A stretch of DNA of 7,136 nt from Rhodopirellula sp. (GCA_002712845.1 PAUV01000033.1:9403-16538), one strand, 5' to 3'; counted from the stretch's first letter, positions 1-6,799 are shown. Numbers and translations are program-made. Notes: generated by a model not told the origin, from the letters alone.

Positions 1-645
1 TTCACCACCGGCGAGAGCGTAAAGTGAACCCAACAGGTCCATGCCGACGCAAAGAGCCGCCAGAACCCAAGCCTTCATCTTCACAATTCCCAACAGGAAT
101 AATTCCTGCTGCGGGAAATAGCAAGCGAACATGACAACCAGTGCAAGGACTCCACCACTCGCTCCGATGGTGGGAGCCGCCAGTTGAATGGCGTTACCGG
201 ATTCGGCTGCTGCAGGTACCGAGTTCATCACCAAGCCAGTGATCGCGCCAATGAATCCTCCCACAATGATGGATATCAGATAGAAGCGTAGGAATTCAGC
301 GCTGCCCATGCGTGATTCGACCATGCGGCCGAACACATAAAGCATGGCCATGTTGAATACGATGTGCCAGATCGAGCCGAGATTATGGAAAAAACCATAG
401 GTCAGGAATTGCCACCACATCCATGGTTCGAACAATGTCGATGGAACAAAGCCAAAGAAGCGGAGAATGTCAAATGATTCATTGCCGTTTGAACCATTGT
501 TGAGGAACAGCATACTGATCAAGAAAATGACGACGTTGATAATGATCAACGTCACCGTCATGCTGCGCGGTTTTTGGACACGATCCCACGATGTTTGGTA
601 GGGATTTTGATCGTCACGTCCGTAATCTCGGTCATAAAGACCCAT
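1..645 (-). CDS. Rhomboid family intramembrane serine protease (partial, C-terminus beyond window)
   Basis: Rhomboids cut transmembrane segments of other membrane proteins inside the lipid bilayer. Reading the minus strand from the ATG at 645 gives 215 open codons to the window edge. A tyrosine- and aspartate-rich cytoplasmic N-terminus (MGLYDRDYGRDD) is followed by hydrophobic segments near residues 29-48, 91-108, 116-138, 153-176 and 182-200. The family signature is clear. WHIVFN (93-98) supplies the conserved His94 and Asn98, equivalent to His150 and Asn154 of E. coli GlpG. GASGG (161-165) supplies the nucleophile Ser163. The catalytic His lies in a later helix outside the window. An AAGGA lies 11 nt before the ATG, a weak ribosome site. 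The start follows a 16-bp tandem repeat array, and the S41 protease gene ends 151 bp upstream on the same strand, so the two could share a transcript. The family is certain; the substrate is unknown. Confidence 0.93.
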   Translation of the reverse strand, partial: MGLYDRDYGRDDQNPYQTSWDRVQKPRSMTVTLIIINVVIFLISMLFLNNGSNGNESFDILRFFGFVPSTLFEPWMWWQFLTYGFFHNLGSIWHIVFNMAMLYVFGRMVESRMGSAEFLRFYLISIIVGGFIGAITGLVMNSVPAAAESGNAIQLAAPTIGASGGVLALVVMFACYFPQQELFLLGIVKMKAWVLAALCVGMDLLGSLYALAGGE

Positions 646-685
646 GAGCGGAATAGTCCTTGGAGCAAATTGTGCTGGTTACCGT

Positions 686-754
686 TGGTGTGGTAATCAG
701 ATGGTGTGGTAATCAGATGGTGTGGTAATCAGATGGTGTGGTAATCAGATGGTG
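686..754. repeat. Tandem repeat, four perfect 16-bp units plus a 5-bp partial
   Basis: The unit TGGTGTGGTAATCAGA begins at 686, 702, 718 and 734 with no mismatch, and TGGTG at 750-754 starts a fifth copy. The array fills almost half of the 151-bp gap between the end of the S41 protease gene and the start of the rhomboid gene. On the transcribed strand it lies about 41-104 nt upstream of the rhomboid ATG, in promoter or 5' leader territory. Perfect identity of the copies suggests recent slippage expansion, so copy number may vary between strains. It is not a CRISPR array because there are no spacers. Confidence 0.95.
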
Positions 755-796
755 ATTGATGTTGGGGCGACGATGACAGTTGGTTGATGGAGACTT

Positions 797-2308
797 TTAA
801 GCGGTTGTCGGTTGCTTGGTGTCGCCACTTGACTGTTGTTTCAGGTATTCAACGGCACGTCGCAGTTGTGGGTCCAAGTCGAGGCCTGTCTTCGGTTGAG
901 GTTCTGCGCGAACAGCGTCTGGTGTATCACCGGAGCCATTGGATTCTGGCTGCTCGGATTCTGAGTTCTGCGGTTCTTCTCCTGCATCCGGTTTTTTATC
1001 GGCCGTTGGATTTTTATTTGTGTCTGGCGGATCCGAATCTGAGATATCTGAATCTGAGGCTTCTTCCTCGTTGGGTGGGTTTTCAGTAGCGGTATCTTTC
1101 TTCTCATCGTTGCCCGTCTTGGCGAGTGACGGGTACGAAGCTTCCCGCCAACGCTTTGCCAAGTCAACAATGGTTTCTTCATCCAGTTCTACCTCCAGCC
1201 CCTCGTCGGGCTGAACACCCCATTCATCATCCTCGGTCGCATCTTTTCCGCGATGAATGTTCTTTCCGTTGGGACGATAGTATCTTGCCACGGTCAGTCT
1301 TAATGCGCTGCGACCGTATTGAAGGGGCAAGATGTTTTGAACCGTCCCTTTTCCATAGCTACGCGTGCCTACGATTTTGGCTCGTTGATTATCCTGCAGG
1401 CAGGCAGCAACGATCTCGCTGGCACTGGCGGAATCCGTATCAATCAGAATGGCGATTGGCTTGCTTGTGTCGACTAAAGTACCTTCAGTGGCATCGAAAC
1501 GATCTTCGACTTCTCCGCCACGAATACGAGTTGAAACAATCTTCCCACTGTTGATGAACATGTCACTGACGTCAGCAGCCGCATGGAGCAGACCGCCGCC
1601 ATTGCCCCTGAGGTCGAGCACAAGCCCGCTGAAGTCGTTGTCAAGACTTTTCAGGACTTGTTCCAGTTCACGGACTGTCTTTTCACCAAATCGCGTAAGA
1701 CGCACGTACGCGATGGAAGGATCATCACGAAGGCGGTATACCCAACGATTATCTTTATCTCTGTAGTCACCAATCACCGACTCTATTTCGATCCGTCCAC
1801 GCTGGACCCTGATCGACACCGTCTCATCTGCACGCCTGATAGACAAGTCAACTTCGGTGCCCACTGGACCCTTCAGCTTTTTGCTGACTTCACGTAATTC
1901 CTCTGTTGATACGTCTTGTCCGTTAACAGCGACAATCAGGTCACCTGGTAAAAGGCCTGCTTCTAATGCAGGTGAACCAACAAGCGGAGTAATCACACGG
2001 ACCGGTGCTTTGGGTTCCGGCTGTTCGACGAAGATCCCGATCCCAGCAAATTCCTGATTCAGAGTGTCTTGAAATGACTCGTAGTCCTGTTGAGGAATGT
2101 ATTCACTGTGTTGGTCCAAGGTGGCTGTCATTCCATCCATGGCCGAGATCAAGAGTTGCTCTTTATCCACAGGGTCGACGTAGTAAGCGTCGATCAGGTC
2201 CAAGGCGTTGCCCACGATCATCGCCGTCTTCGCTCGCTGATGTGCGAAGTAGCACAAGACACTGACAAAGGCAGTGACAATGATAATGTTGAGATTGCGT
2301 GGTGGCAT
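797..2308 (-). CDS. Membrane-anchored S41 family carboxyl-terminal processing protease with PDZ domain
   Basis: This protease trims C-termini or degrades proteins at the outer face of the cytoplasmic membrane. From the ATG at 2308 it has 503 residues. There is a signal-anchor at about 7-21, then the domain that precedes PDZ, a PDZ domain (about 86-170, with the carboxylate-binding region near GIGIFVE) and the S41 catalytic core (about 195-375). The Ser-Lys dyad fits Ser295, the middle Ser of SASASE, and Lys320 in SYGKG. Their 25-residue spacing equals that of Prc/Tsp and CtpA. A long Asp/Glu/Ser/Pro/Asn-rich tail (about 399-476) precedes a terminal helix with DPQLRRAVEYL. An in-frame ATG at 2371 would add 21 residues. 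I prefer 2308 because it gives a short basic n-region directly before the anchor and the MPxRN beginning I recall from planctomycete relatives. Neither start has a clear Shine-Dalgarno. The gene probably shares a transcript with the membrane-protein gene upstream. Confidence 0.93.
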   Translation of the reverse strand: MPPRNLNIIIVTAFVSVLCYFAHQRAKTAMIVGNALDLIDAYYVDPVDKEQLLISAMDGMTATLDQHSEYIPQQDYESFQDTLNQEFAGIGIFVEQPEPKAPVRVITPLVGSPALEAGLLPGDLIVAVNGQDVSTEELREVSKKLKGPVGTEVDLSIRRADETVSIRVQRGRIEIESVIGDYRDKDNRWVYRLRDDPSIAYVRLTRFGEKTVRELEQVLKSLDNDFSGLVLDLRGNGGGLLHAAADVSDMFINSGKIVSTRIRGGEVEDRFDATEGTLVDTSKPIAILIDTDSASASEIVAACLQDNQRAKIVGTRSYGKGTVQNILPLQYGRSALRLTVARYYRPNGKNIHRGKDATEDDEWGVQPDEGLEVELDEETIVDLAKRWREASYPSLAKTGNDEKKDTATENPPNEEEASDSDISDSDPPDTNKNPTADKKPDAGEEPQNSESEQPESNGSGDTPDAVRAEPQPKTGLDLDPQLRRAVEYLKQQSSGDTKQPTTA

Positions 2309-2427
2309 AATTGGCTTGCAATTTTGATAGCTGGGCCACAATCCGTGTGCTCGTGGCGCCGACGTACTCATTGTACCGGTTTGGCACGTTTATCCGAACG
2401 CCGGTCAAAAACCCGTAAAAAGTGAGG

Positions 2428-3816
2428 TCAGACGCCGTTCAAAAAAGGGACCGGGATCAAAATGGCATGCTGCTGTATCCAAGTCAGCAAACCATCCCAA
2501 CTGGTGTATTGGGACACGTAAACGAATAGCAGATAAATACCAATGACCAGTGGCATCAGAATTCGAATCAGATTTCGTGAGATTTTCTTCCACAGGCCCA
2601 CAGGTTCCGGCATTCTCCTTGCTCTGCGGAGGGCCAAGCCTGTTGCCATGCGTGCCGGAAGAATGAAAGCCACAAAAATCAGGCAGGGAGCCCACATGAC
2701 TTCTCGTGGTGTCGCTTCGATCTTCAGAAGGTAAAGAGGAATCGGTGTTATCACCAAACACATTACCATCGCAGCGAACCACGCCCACGGAGCTCGCCGA
2801 AAGTCTCGCCGAATGGTGCGTACCGCGAATAATGCACGGAATCGATTCTCGGCGGCAAAGTGAGCTTGCAGCATCGGAAGATACAGCATGCCTATGCCCA
2901 GAAGCAGTAACGCTGCGAAGCCTACTAGCCCAGCCAAGCCTGTTTCGCCATTTCGGAATGCAGCAATGATCACAAAGGATGGTGAGATCCATATCAATGT
3001 CCCCACAGCGCCGCGCAGTCCCAACCAGAAATATCTCGGAGCTTGCAAATTGACGCTGAATTCCCAGAGTCGATCTGGGACCGTTCGCCAAGTCCGCCAA
3101 CGCCAACCTTCTTTAAAAAGACGTTTAGGTTGTGGCCAAAGGTAGTTGGCTAGGCGTCCGCCACGATTCCATGCCCAAAGCAGGTAAGCCGTCATCAGGA
3201 TTGAGGTCGCGAGCGCCAAGATTCGCATTTGGGTTGCCTGTTCTGATCCTTGATTAATCAGATTTGCAACAGATTCGAGGTGCGCTAACGCTTGGGTCGG
3301 TAACGCAGCCAAGAAAATGGCGATTGCGGCTAAGCCAATTTGACCGGCTTGCTGTAAATGCGGCAATGAATCTTTTAGTTTCGAACCCTTGGCCAGTTGC
3401 CCAGAAACGTTGAGCAGATAACCAAATGCGATCAATTGAAGAATGGGTATCGCCGCTAATACCGCGAGAATGACTATCAAAGAAACGAGGCAGAATGTCC
3501 CGCGAATTAGCCACGCGATTCCGCTCACGATCGAACGGATCAACCCTCTCTTTGCAGGTTTTTCATCAACTGGATTATGCGGTTCTAACTGCGTGGTACC
3601 GATAGCTGCCGTGAGGTTAGCATCGACTGGCAGCACTAAGGCGTCGTCGGTTGCAAGAATCGGCGGATGGATCTGGTCAGAAACTTGTGAATCAGTGCTG
3701 TCATCTGTTTCAGCAATCATCGCATCCAGTATCGCATCGCCGTCGCCCGCTGATAGCTCGAGCGCTTCTTCGTTGGCTTCGGGGTAGGAGGGCGGTTCGG
3801 GATCGGAACGAGTCAC
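2428..3816 (-). CDS. Polytopic membrane protein of unknown function with acidic N-terminal tail
   Basis: I do not recognise a characterised family. The 462-residue product has a hydrophilic, acidic first part (about 1-88, rich in Asp, Glu, Ser and Pro). Roughly eight hydrophobic segments follow, near 106-137 (long, perhaps a helix pair), 157-176, 197-216, 266-287, 292-313, 344-364, 374-392 and 417-436. The segment IPILQLIAFGYLLNVSGQLA (123-142) resembles the start of DUF4013-type membrane proteins, but this is an impression rather than a search result. A basic, Trp/Arg-rich loop (about 228-265) and another Arg-rich stretch (325-342) probably face the cytoplasm. I see no catalytic or transport motif. 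The start is GTG at 3816. The frame stays open upstream to a stop at about 3910 without any ATG, and Met33 (3720) is the next internal choice. It is the first gene of a minus-strand set with the S41 protease and the rhomboid, which suggests an envelope role. It is real by length and membrane pattern; its function is unknown. Confidence 0.85.
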   Translation of the reverse strand: MTRSDPEPPSYPEANEEALELSAGDGDAILDAMIAETDDSTDSQVSDQIHPPILATDDALVLPVDANLTAAIGTTQLEPHNPVDEKPAKRGLIRSIVSGIAWLIRGTFCLVSLIVILAVLAAIPILQLIAFGYLLNVSGQLAKGSKLKDSLPHLQQAGQIGLAAIAIFLAALPTQALAHLESVANLINQGSEQATQMRILALATSILMTAYLLWAWNRGGRLANYLWPQPKRLFKEGWRWRTWRTVPDRLWEFSVNLQAPRYFWLGLRGAVGTLIWISPSFVIIAAFRNGETGLAGLVGFAALLLLGIGMLYLPMLQAHFAAENRFRALFAVRTIRRDFRRAPWAWFAAMVMCLVITPIPLYLLKIEATPREVMWAPCLIFVAFILPARMATGLALRRARRMPEPVGLWKKISRNLIRILMPLVIGIYLLFVYVSQYTSWDGLLTWIQQHAILIPVPFLNGV

Positions 3817-4136
3817 GCGTGAATGTGTCCGAGTGGAGTGAATGTGAATGGCTGCGATGGCAATGGTGCCATGCCTGTTACGGCGTGTTAGCTGCCAATG
3901 GTTACGAGTTCAATGCAGCATCTCCGAATGCTAGCGTCTCAGATCGTGGCACAATCCACGACGCGACTGTTTAGTGTCGCAAACTGGGTGCTCTACAGTG
4001 TAAGTGAGGATTCGGCAAGATTTGCTGGATCTTGCTCGTTCATTTGCCGATTCATCAAAAAGTAGGTTGCTCGAGGGGGGATACTCGACTGAACTTCTGC
4101 AGGTCGCTTCAAACCTGTGGTTAACGAGAAGAATTC
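3817..4136. other. Divergent intergenic region with several small hairpins
   Basis: These 320 bases separate the start of the minus-strand membrane-protein gene from the start of the plus-strand lipoprotein gene, so promoters for both should lie here. I found no convincing -35/-10 pair. Short perfect inverted repeats are visible: 3857-3862 with 3867-3872 (6 bp, loop 4), 4015-4021 with 4029-4035 (7 bp, loop 7), 4071-4075 with 4084-4088 (5 bp), and 4100-4104 with 4113-4117 (5 bp). The arm at 4009-4018 could pair instead with 4044-4053 (9 of 10). I see no gene in this stretch. Confidence 0.6.
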
Positions 4137-4394
4137 ATGCTCTTTATTCACCGTATCCCCTGTTGGTTGAGTTTACTCGCCATTTCTATGGCCTTCACAG
4201 GGTGCGTCGGTCCGAGGGTTCCAAGCGATCGCTATCTTCAGGATGAGGTCTCCGCGGAGTTTCACGCATCCGCGCCTTGTTCATCGCAAGCTAGCCAGTG
4301 TGATTTGGATGAAGAGGAGCCCCCTAAGGAAATTCCTTGGCCCATGTTCCATCCGATCCCAACTCGGCCCGTATTTAGCGGCAGCGGCCTCTGA
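4137..4394 (+). CDS. Small lipoprotein, planctomycete type, unknown function
   Basis: The product is 85 residues. Residues 1-22 form a short signal peptide (MLFIHR, then a hydrophobic core) ending in FTGC, an acceptable lipobox with Cys23 as the lipidated residue. The mature protein would be about 63 residues, with Cys48 and Cys55, a very acidic stretch (DLDEEEPPKE, 56-65), and a Trp/Pro/His-rich end, PWPMFHPIPTRPVF (67-80). I recall similar tails in short planctomycete proteins of no known function; that memory is not a database result. The ATG at 4137 follows GAGAAG with a short spacer, a weak ribosome site. The gene is on the same strand as the HtrA protease gene, 239 bp before it, and is divergent from the membrane-protein gene. 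The lipobox and the motif argue that this short frame is real. Lipidation would place it in the cytoplasmic or outer membrane facing the periplasm. Confidence 0.72.
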   Translation: MLFIHRIPCWLSLLAISMAFTGCVGPRVPSDRYLQDEVSAEFHASAPCSSQASQCDLDEEEPPKEIPWPMFHPIPTRPVFSGSGL

Positions 4395-4546
4395 GAGCTG
4401 GAATACGCTCTTTTGGGGCCTAAATCACTTGACAAAAAAGCCGTGAGATTACGACCTTTTTGCTGAGGGTGTTAAGCTTGGCAAACCTTGCGGAGTGGAG
4501 TTCCCAAGTGTGAAGGGATGTCGCCGAATGTTCCGATGCAAACAGC

Positions 4547-4567
4547 CATACCGGTGTTGCCGGTATG
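4547..4567 (+). promoter_or_regulatory. Perfect 8-bp hairpin in the leader of the HtrA-type gene
   Basis: CATACCGG (4547-4554) and CCGGTATG (4560-4567) are exact reverse complements around a 5-nt loop. No T run follows, so it is not a standard intrinsic terminator for the lipoprotein gene upstream. It lies 67 nt before the HtrA start codon. The structure is seen in the sequence; any regulatory role is inferred. Confidence 0.5.
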
Positions 4568-4572
4568 TGATC

Positions 4573-4595
4573 GACGGAGGAACGTAGTTTCCGTC
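4573..4595 (+). promoter_or_regulatory. Second leader hairpin enclosing a GGAGG sequence
   Basis: GACGGA (4573-4578) pairs with TCCGTC (4590-4595), and AAC (4581-4583) with GTT (4587-4589). The two Gs at 4579-4580 are bulged and the loop is 3 nt. The arm contains GGAGG at 4576-4580, the best Shine-Dalgarno-like sequence in this leader, although no start codon follows at a normal distance. It begins only 5 nt after the first hairpin. Together they may form a structured 5' untranslated region; the function is inferred. Confidence 0.4.
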
Positions 4596-4633
4596 GGACT
4601 TCAAGCATCCGAAAGATTCGGGTACGGGAATAT

Positions 4634-6043
4634 ATGCCAGCGACCACTCAAGTTTCCCGCGCCGCGACCCACCTGGTTTTGCTATCCGTATTTACGGGTG
4701 CGTGCATCTGGACGGTCCCGACCGCTGCTCAACTACCGCAAGAGCGAATCTCCGAGGCGAGAGTGACGCCCACGGTGAAGGCCATCCGTAGGGCCTCGCC
4801 AGCGGTAGTAAATATCCACGGCCAAAAAACGGTTCGGGCTACTGCTGCAGGGATGGCTGGAGCCGAAGGCCCTGAGTCGTTCCGCCAAGTCAACGGAATG
4901 GGTACCGGAGTGGTCATCGATCCACGGGGTTACGTGGTCACAAATTATCATGTGGTTGAAGATGTCGATAATATCAAGGTTACGTTGCACAACGGCGAGA
5001 CCACCACAGCCGAGCTGATCGCGTCACGTGTGCGGAACGATTTGGCGTTGATCAGGGTAAAGAGTGATCGCCCACTACCCACCATTCCGCGGGGAACAAG
5101 TAGCGATCTGATGGCCGGTGAAAGCGTGATTGCGATTGGAAACGCTTTTGGGTACGTCCATACAAGCACTCAGGGGATCATAAGTGCTCTGCATCGTGAC
5201 GTGCCTGTCAACGAAACACAGGAATACGTGGACCTGATTCAAATCAGTGCTGGGATCAATCCAGGGAACTCTGGAGGCCCTCTGTTGAACATTGAGGGCG
5301 AGATGATTGGCGTGAACGTCGCCGTGCGTGTAGGGGCTCAGCAGATCGCCTTCGCGATTCCGATCGATCAGGTCGTCGAAATTGTGACTGAGATGATCGA
5401 ACAGCAGAACGATACGAGGCTTGCCACAGGCCTGCGAACCAGCGGCGGACCCCGCGAGGGTGATGGCGTGACCGTTTCCGATGTCTCCGCTAGCAGTCCT
5501 GCCGCACGGGAAGGACTGAAACCGGGTGACCGCGTGGTCCGCGTTGGTTCTCAGGAAGTGGACAACAAACTCGACTTCTCTCTCGCTTTGATGGGCCTCA
5601 GCCCAGGCGAGGCGATGAAATTGGAAATTGAGCGCGGTGGCGAGCGTTTCGATCTGGCTTTGACGACGGAGAGGAGAACTCCGGATTCGTACTCAGTGAA
5701 AGAGTTGGCTTGGAGCATCATTGGGGTCGAGGCGAAGCCCGTTCCCGATTCCACCATGCGACGGCTGAATTCTCGCATGAGAACACGATATCGCGGCGGC
5801 CTTTACGTGACGGCAGTCAAGCCAGGATCAGCTGCCGAGAGGCAGGGGATCATCGCCGGCGATGTGTTGCTCGGAATTCATGGATGGCAGACATCGAGCA
5901 TGAAGGACTTAGCCGGCATTTTGAAGCACCCGGACATCAAAGAAGGACCCAAGGCTAAATTCTATCTGGTCCGCCGTGAGCAAACCCTGTTCGGGCATAT
6001 GGAACTTGCGGCTCATCCGAGCATGGTAACCAAGCACCGCTAG
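4634..6043 (+). CDS. HtrA/Deg-type trypsin-like serine protease with two PDZ domains
   Basis: Proteins of this family degrade or refold misfolded exported proteins in the periplasm. The 469-residue product has a signal peptide (about 1-32, ending PTAAQ). It then has a chymotrypsin-like domain (about 45-258) with the full triad: His106 in TNYHVVED, Asp136 in RNDLALI and Ser213 in GNSGGPLL. The first PDZ domain spans about 265-345 (GVTVSDVSASSPAAREGLKPGD). The second spans about 358-455, with GGLYVTAVKPGSAAERQGI and AGDVLLGIHG. The length matches DegP/DegQ-like enzymes, which also carry two PDZ domains. The ATG at 4634 is the only usable start after the in-frame stop at 4568-4570, and it has no strong Shine-Dalgarno nearby. 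The leader carries two adjacent hairpins. The gene runs towards leuD. Which paralogue it corresponds to (DegP, DegQ or DegS) cannot be decided, although two PDZ domains and a cleavable-looking signal argue against DegS. Confidence 0.95.
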   Translation: MPATTQVSRAATHLVLLSVFTGACIWTVPTAAQLPQERISEARVTPTVKAIRRASPAVVNIHGQKTVRATAAGMAGAEGPESFRQVNGMGTGVVIDPRGYVVTNYHVVEDVDNIKVTLHNGETTTAELIASRVRNDLALIRVKSDRPLPTIPRGTSSDLMAGESVIAIGNAFGYVHTSTQGIISALHRDVPVNETQEYVDLIQISAGINPGNSGGPLLNIEGEMIGVNVAVRVGAQQIAFAIPIDQVVEIVTEMIEQQNDTRLATGLRTSGGPREGDGVTVSDVSASSPAAREGLKPGDRVVRVGSQEVDNKLDFSLALMGLSPGEAMKLEIERGGERFDLALTTERRTPDSYSVKELAWSIIGVEAKPVPDSTMRRLNSRMRTRYRGGLYVTAVKPGSAAERQGIIAGDVLLGIHGWQTSSMKDLAGILKHPDIKEGPKAKFYLVRREQTLFGHMELAAHPSMVTKHR

Positions 6044-6066
6044 GTCGCTTGGGTAGCAGATTTCAC

Positions 6067-6161
6067 AGCGGTGATTGATCGCAGACGTCCCGGGGCATTC
6101 TTGCGTACTGCACTTGCAGAAGCAGCCTGCCGACCCAGCCGGGACGCTTGTGTTCACCGCT
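6067..6161. repeat. Nested inverted repeat between convergent genes
   Basis: Two pairs of perfect 8-bp arms are nested. The outer pair is AGCGGTGA (6067-6074) with TCACCGCT (6154-6161). The inner pair is CGTCCCGG (6086-6093) with CCGGGACG (6139-6146). The 45-nt centre contains a small CTGC/GCAG element. It fills most of the 162-bp gap between the ends of the HtrA-type gene and leuD, so a bidirectional transcription barrier is the natural guess. No T run follows on either strand, so a standard intrinsic terminator is not shown. Confidence 0.5.
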
Positions 6162-6205
6162 TCGGTCGACGGCAACGCGAGCCGTGCTCAGTCACTGAAC
6201 CGCAA

Positions 6206-6799
6206 TTACCAAGTGCGAGCTTCTTCATACGCTGAGATCTTCTCTTCCAGCTGAAGTGTCTCTGCTATGTCATCTAACCCGTGCAGCAGGTTGTGCTTGC
6301 GGCTGGGATCAATTTCGAACGTTAAGTTCAGGCCATCGGTGTCCTCAACCGTCTGTTCCTTCAGGTTGACGGTTAGCTCGTACGGTGATGGCGAGGCTGC
6401 TCGGCTGAAGATCTCTTCGATGTGCTTTTCGTCAAGAACAATTGGCAGAACCCCATTCTTGAAGCAGTTGTTGAAGAAGATGTCTGCAAAGGAGGGTGCG
6501 ATGACCGCCCGAAAGCCGTAATCTTCCAGTGCCCAAACTGCATGCTCGCGACTGCTACCGCTGCCAAAGTTCTTGCGAGCAATCAAGATCGACGCACCAC
6601 TGAGGTGCGGCTGATTCAATTCAAATTCAGGATTAGGTGTGGTGCCGTCATCTTGAAATCGCCAATCGTAAAATAGAAACTGACCAAACCCGGTTCGTTC
6701 GATTCGTTTCAGGAACTGCTTGGGGATGATCTGGTCGGTATCAACGTTGGCGCGGTCGAGCGTCGCAACGACACCGCTGTGAATGGTAAAGCTTTGCAT
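6206..6799 (-). CDS. leuD: 3-isopropylmalate dehydratase small subunit
   Basis: LeuD is the swivel-domain subunit of isopropylmalate isomerase. With LeuC it converts 2-isopropylmalate to 3-isopropylmalate in leucine biosynthesis in the cytoplasm. The 197-residue product is of normal length (about 200). It contains the family landmarks NVDTDQIIP (18-26), [15 protein letters not shown] (77-91), which forms the substrate-contacting loop, and FNNCFKNG (109-116). The start is the ATG at 6799; no clear Shine-Dalgarno precedes it. The end of leuC lies 106 bp upstream on the same strand, giving the usual leuC-leuD order and probably one transcript. It runs towards the HtrA-type gene, with an inverted repeat between them. 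No frameshift or missing motif is seen. Confidence 0.97.
   Translation of the reverse strand: MQSFTIHSGVVATLDRANVDTDQIIPKQFLKRIERTGFGQFLFYDWRFQDDGTTPNPEFELNQPHLSGASILIARKNFGSGSSREHAVWALEDYGFRAVIAPSFADIFFNNCFKNGVLPIVLDEKHIEEIFSRAASPSPYELTVNLKEQTVEDTDGLNLTFEIDPSRKHNLLHGLDDIAETLQLEEKISAYEEARTW

Noticed and set aside
686..754. Possible CRISPR array
   Set aside because: The units are directly adjacent, with no spacers, and only 16 bp long; it is a simple tandem repeat.
841..1182. 113-codon minus-strand frame, rich in Lys/Arg/Gln
   Set aside because: It is a shifted reading of the low-complexity acidic tail of the S41 protease; its repetitive composition comes from that tail.
1126..1897. Overlapping plus-strand open frames opposite the S41 protease
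   Set aside because: They show no domain, signal or motif and lie antisense to a well-supported gene with intact catalytic residues.
2405..3106. 233-codon open frame on the minus strand
   Set aside because: It lies inside the membrane-protein gene in another frame on the same strand, has no family features, and the overlapping frame has clear membrane-helix patterning.
4429..4434. TTGACA resembling a sigma-70 -35 box upstream of the HtrA gene
   Set aside because: At 16-18 nt spacing there is nothing like TATAAT (17 nt gives CGACCT), so a promoter is not supported.
4433..4462. Possible terminator (A-run, G/C, T-run) after the lipoprotein gene
   Set aside because: The arms pair imperfectly (6 A/T-rich pairs, then two mismatches) and would be a weak stem.
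4420..4647. 75-codon minus-strand frame in the lipoprotein-HtrA gap
   Set aside because: It overlaps the HtrA start, shows no recognisable features, and is within the size expected by chance.
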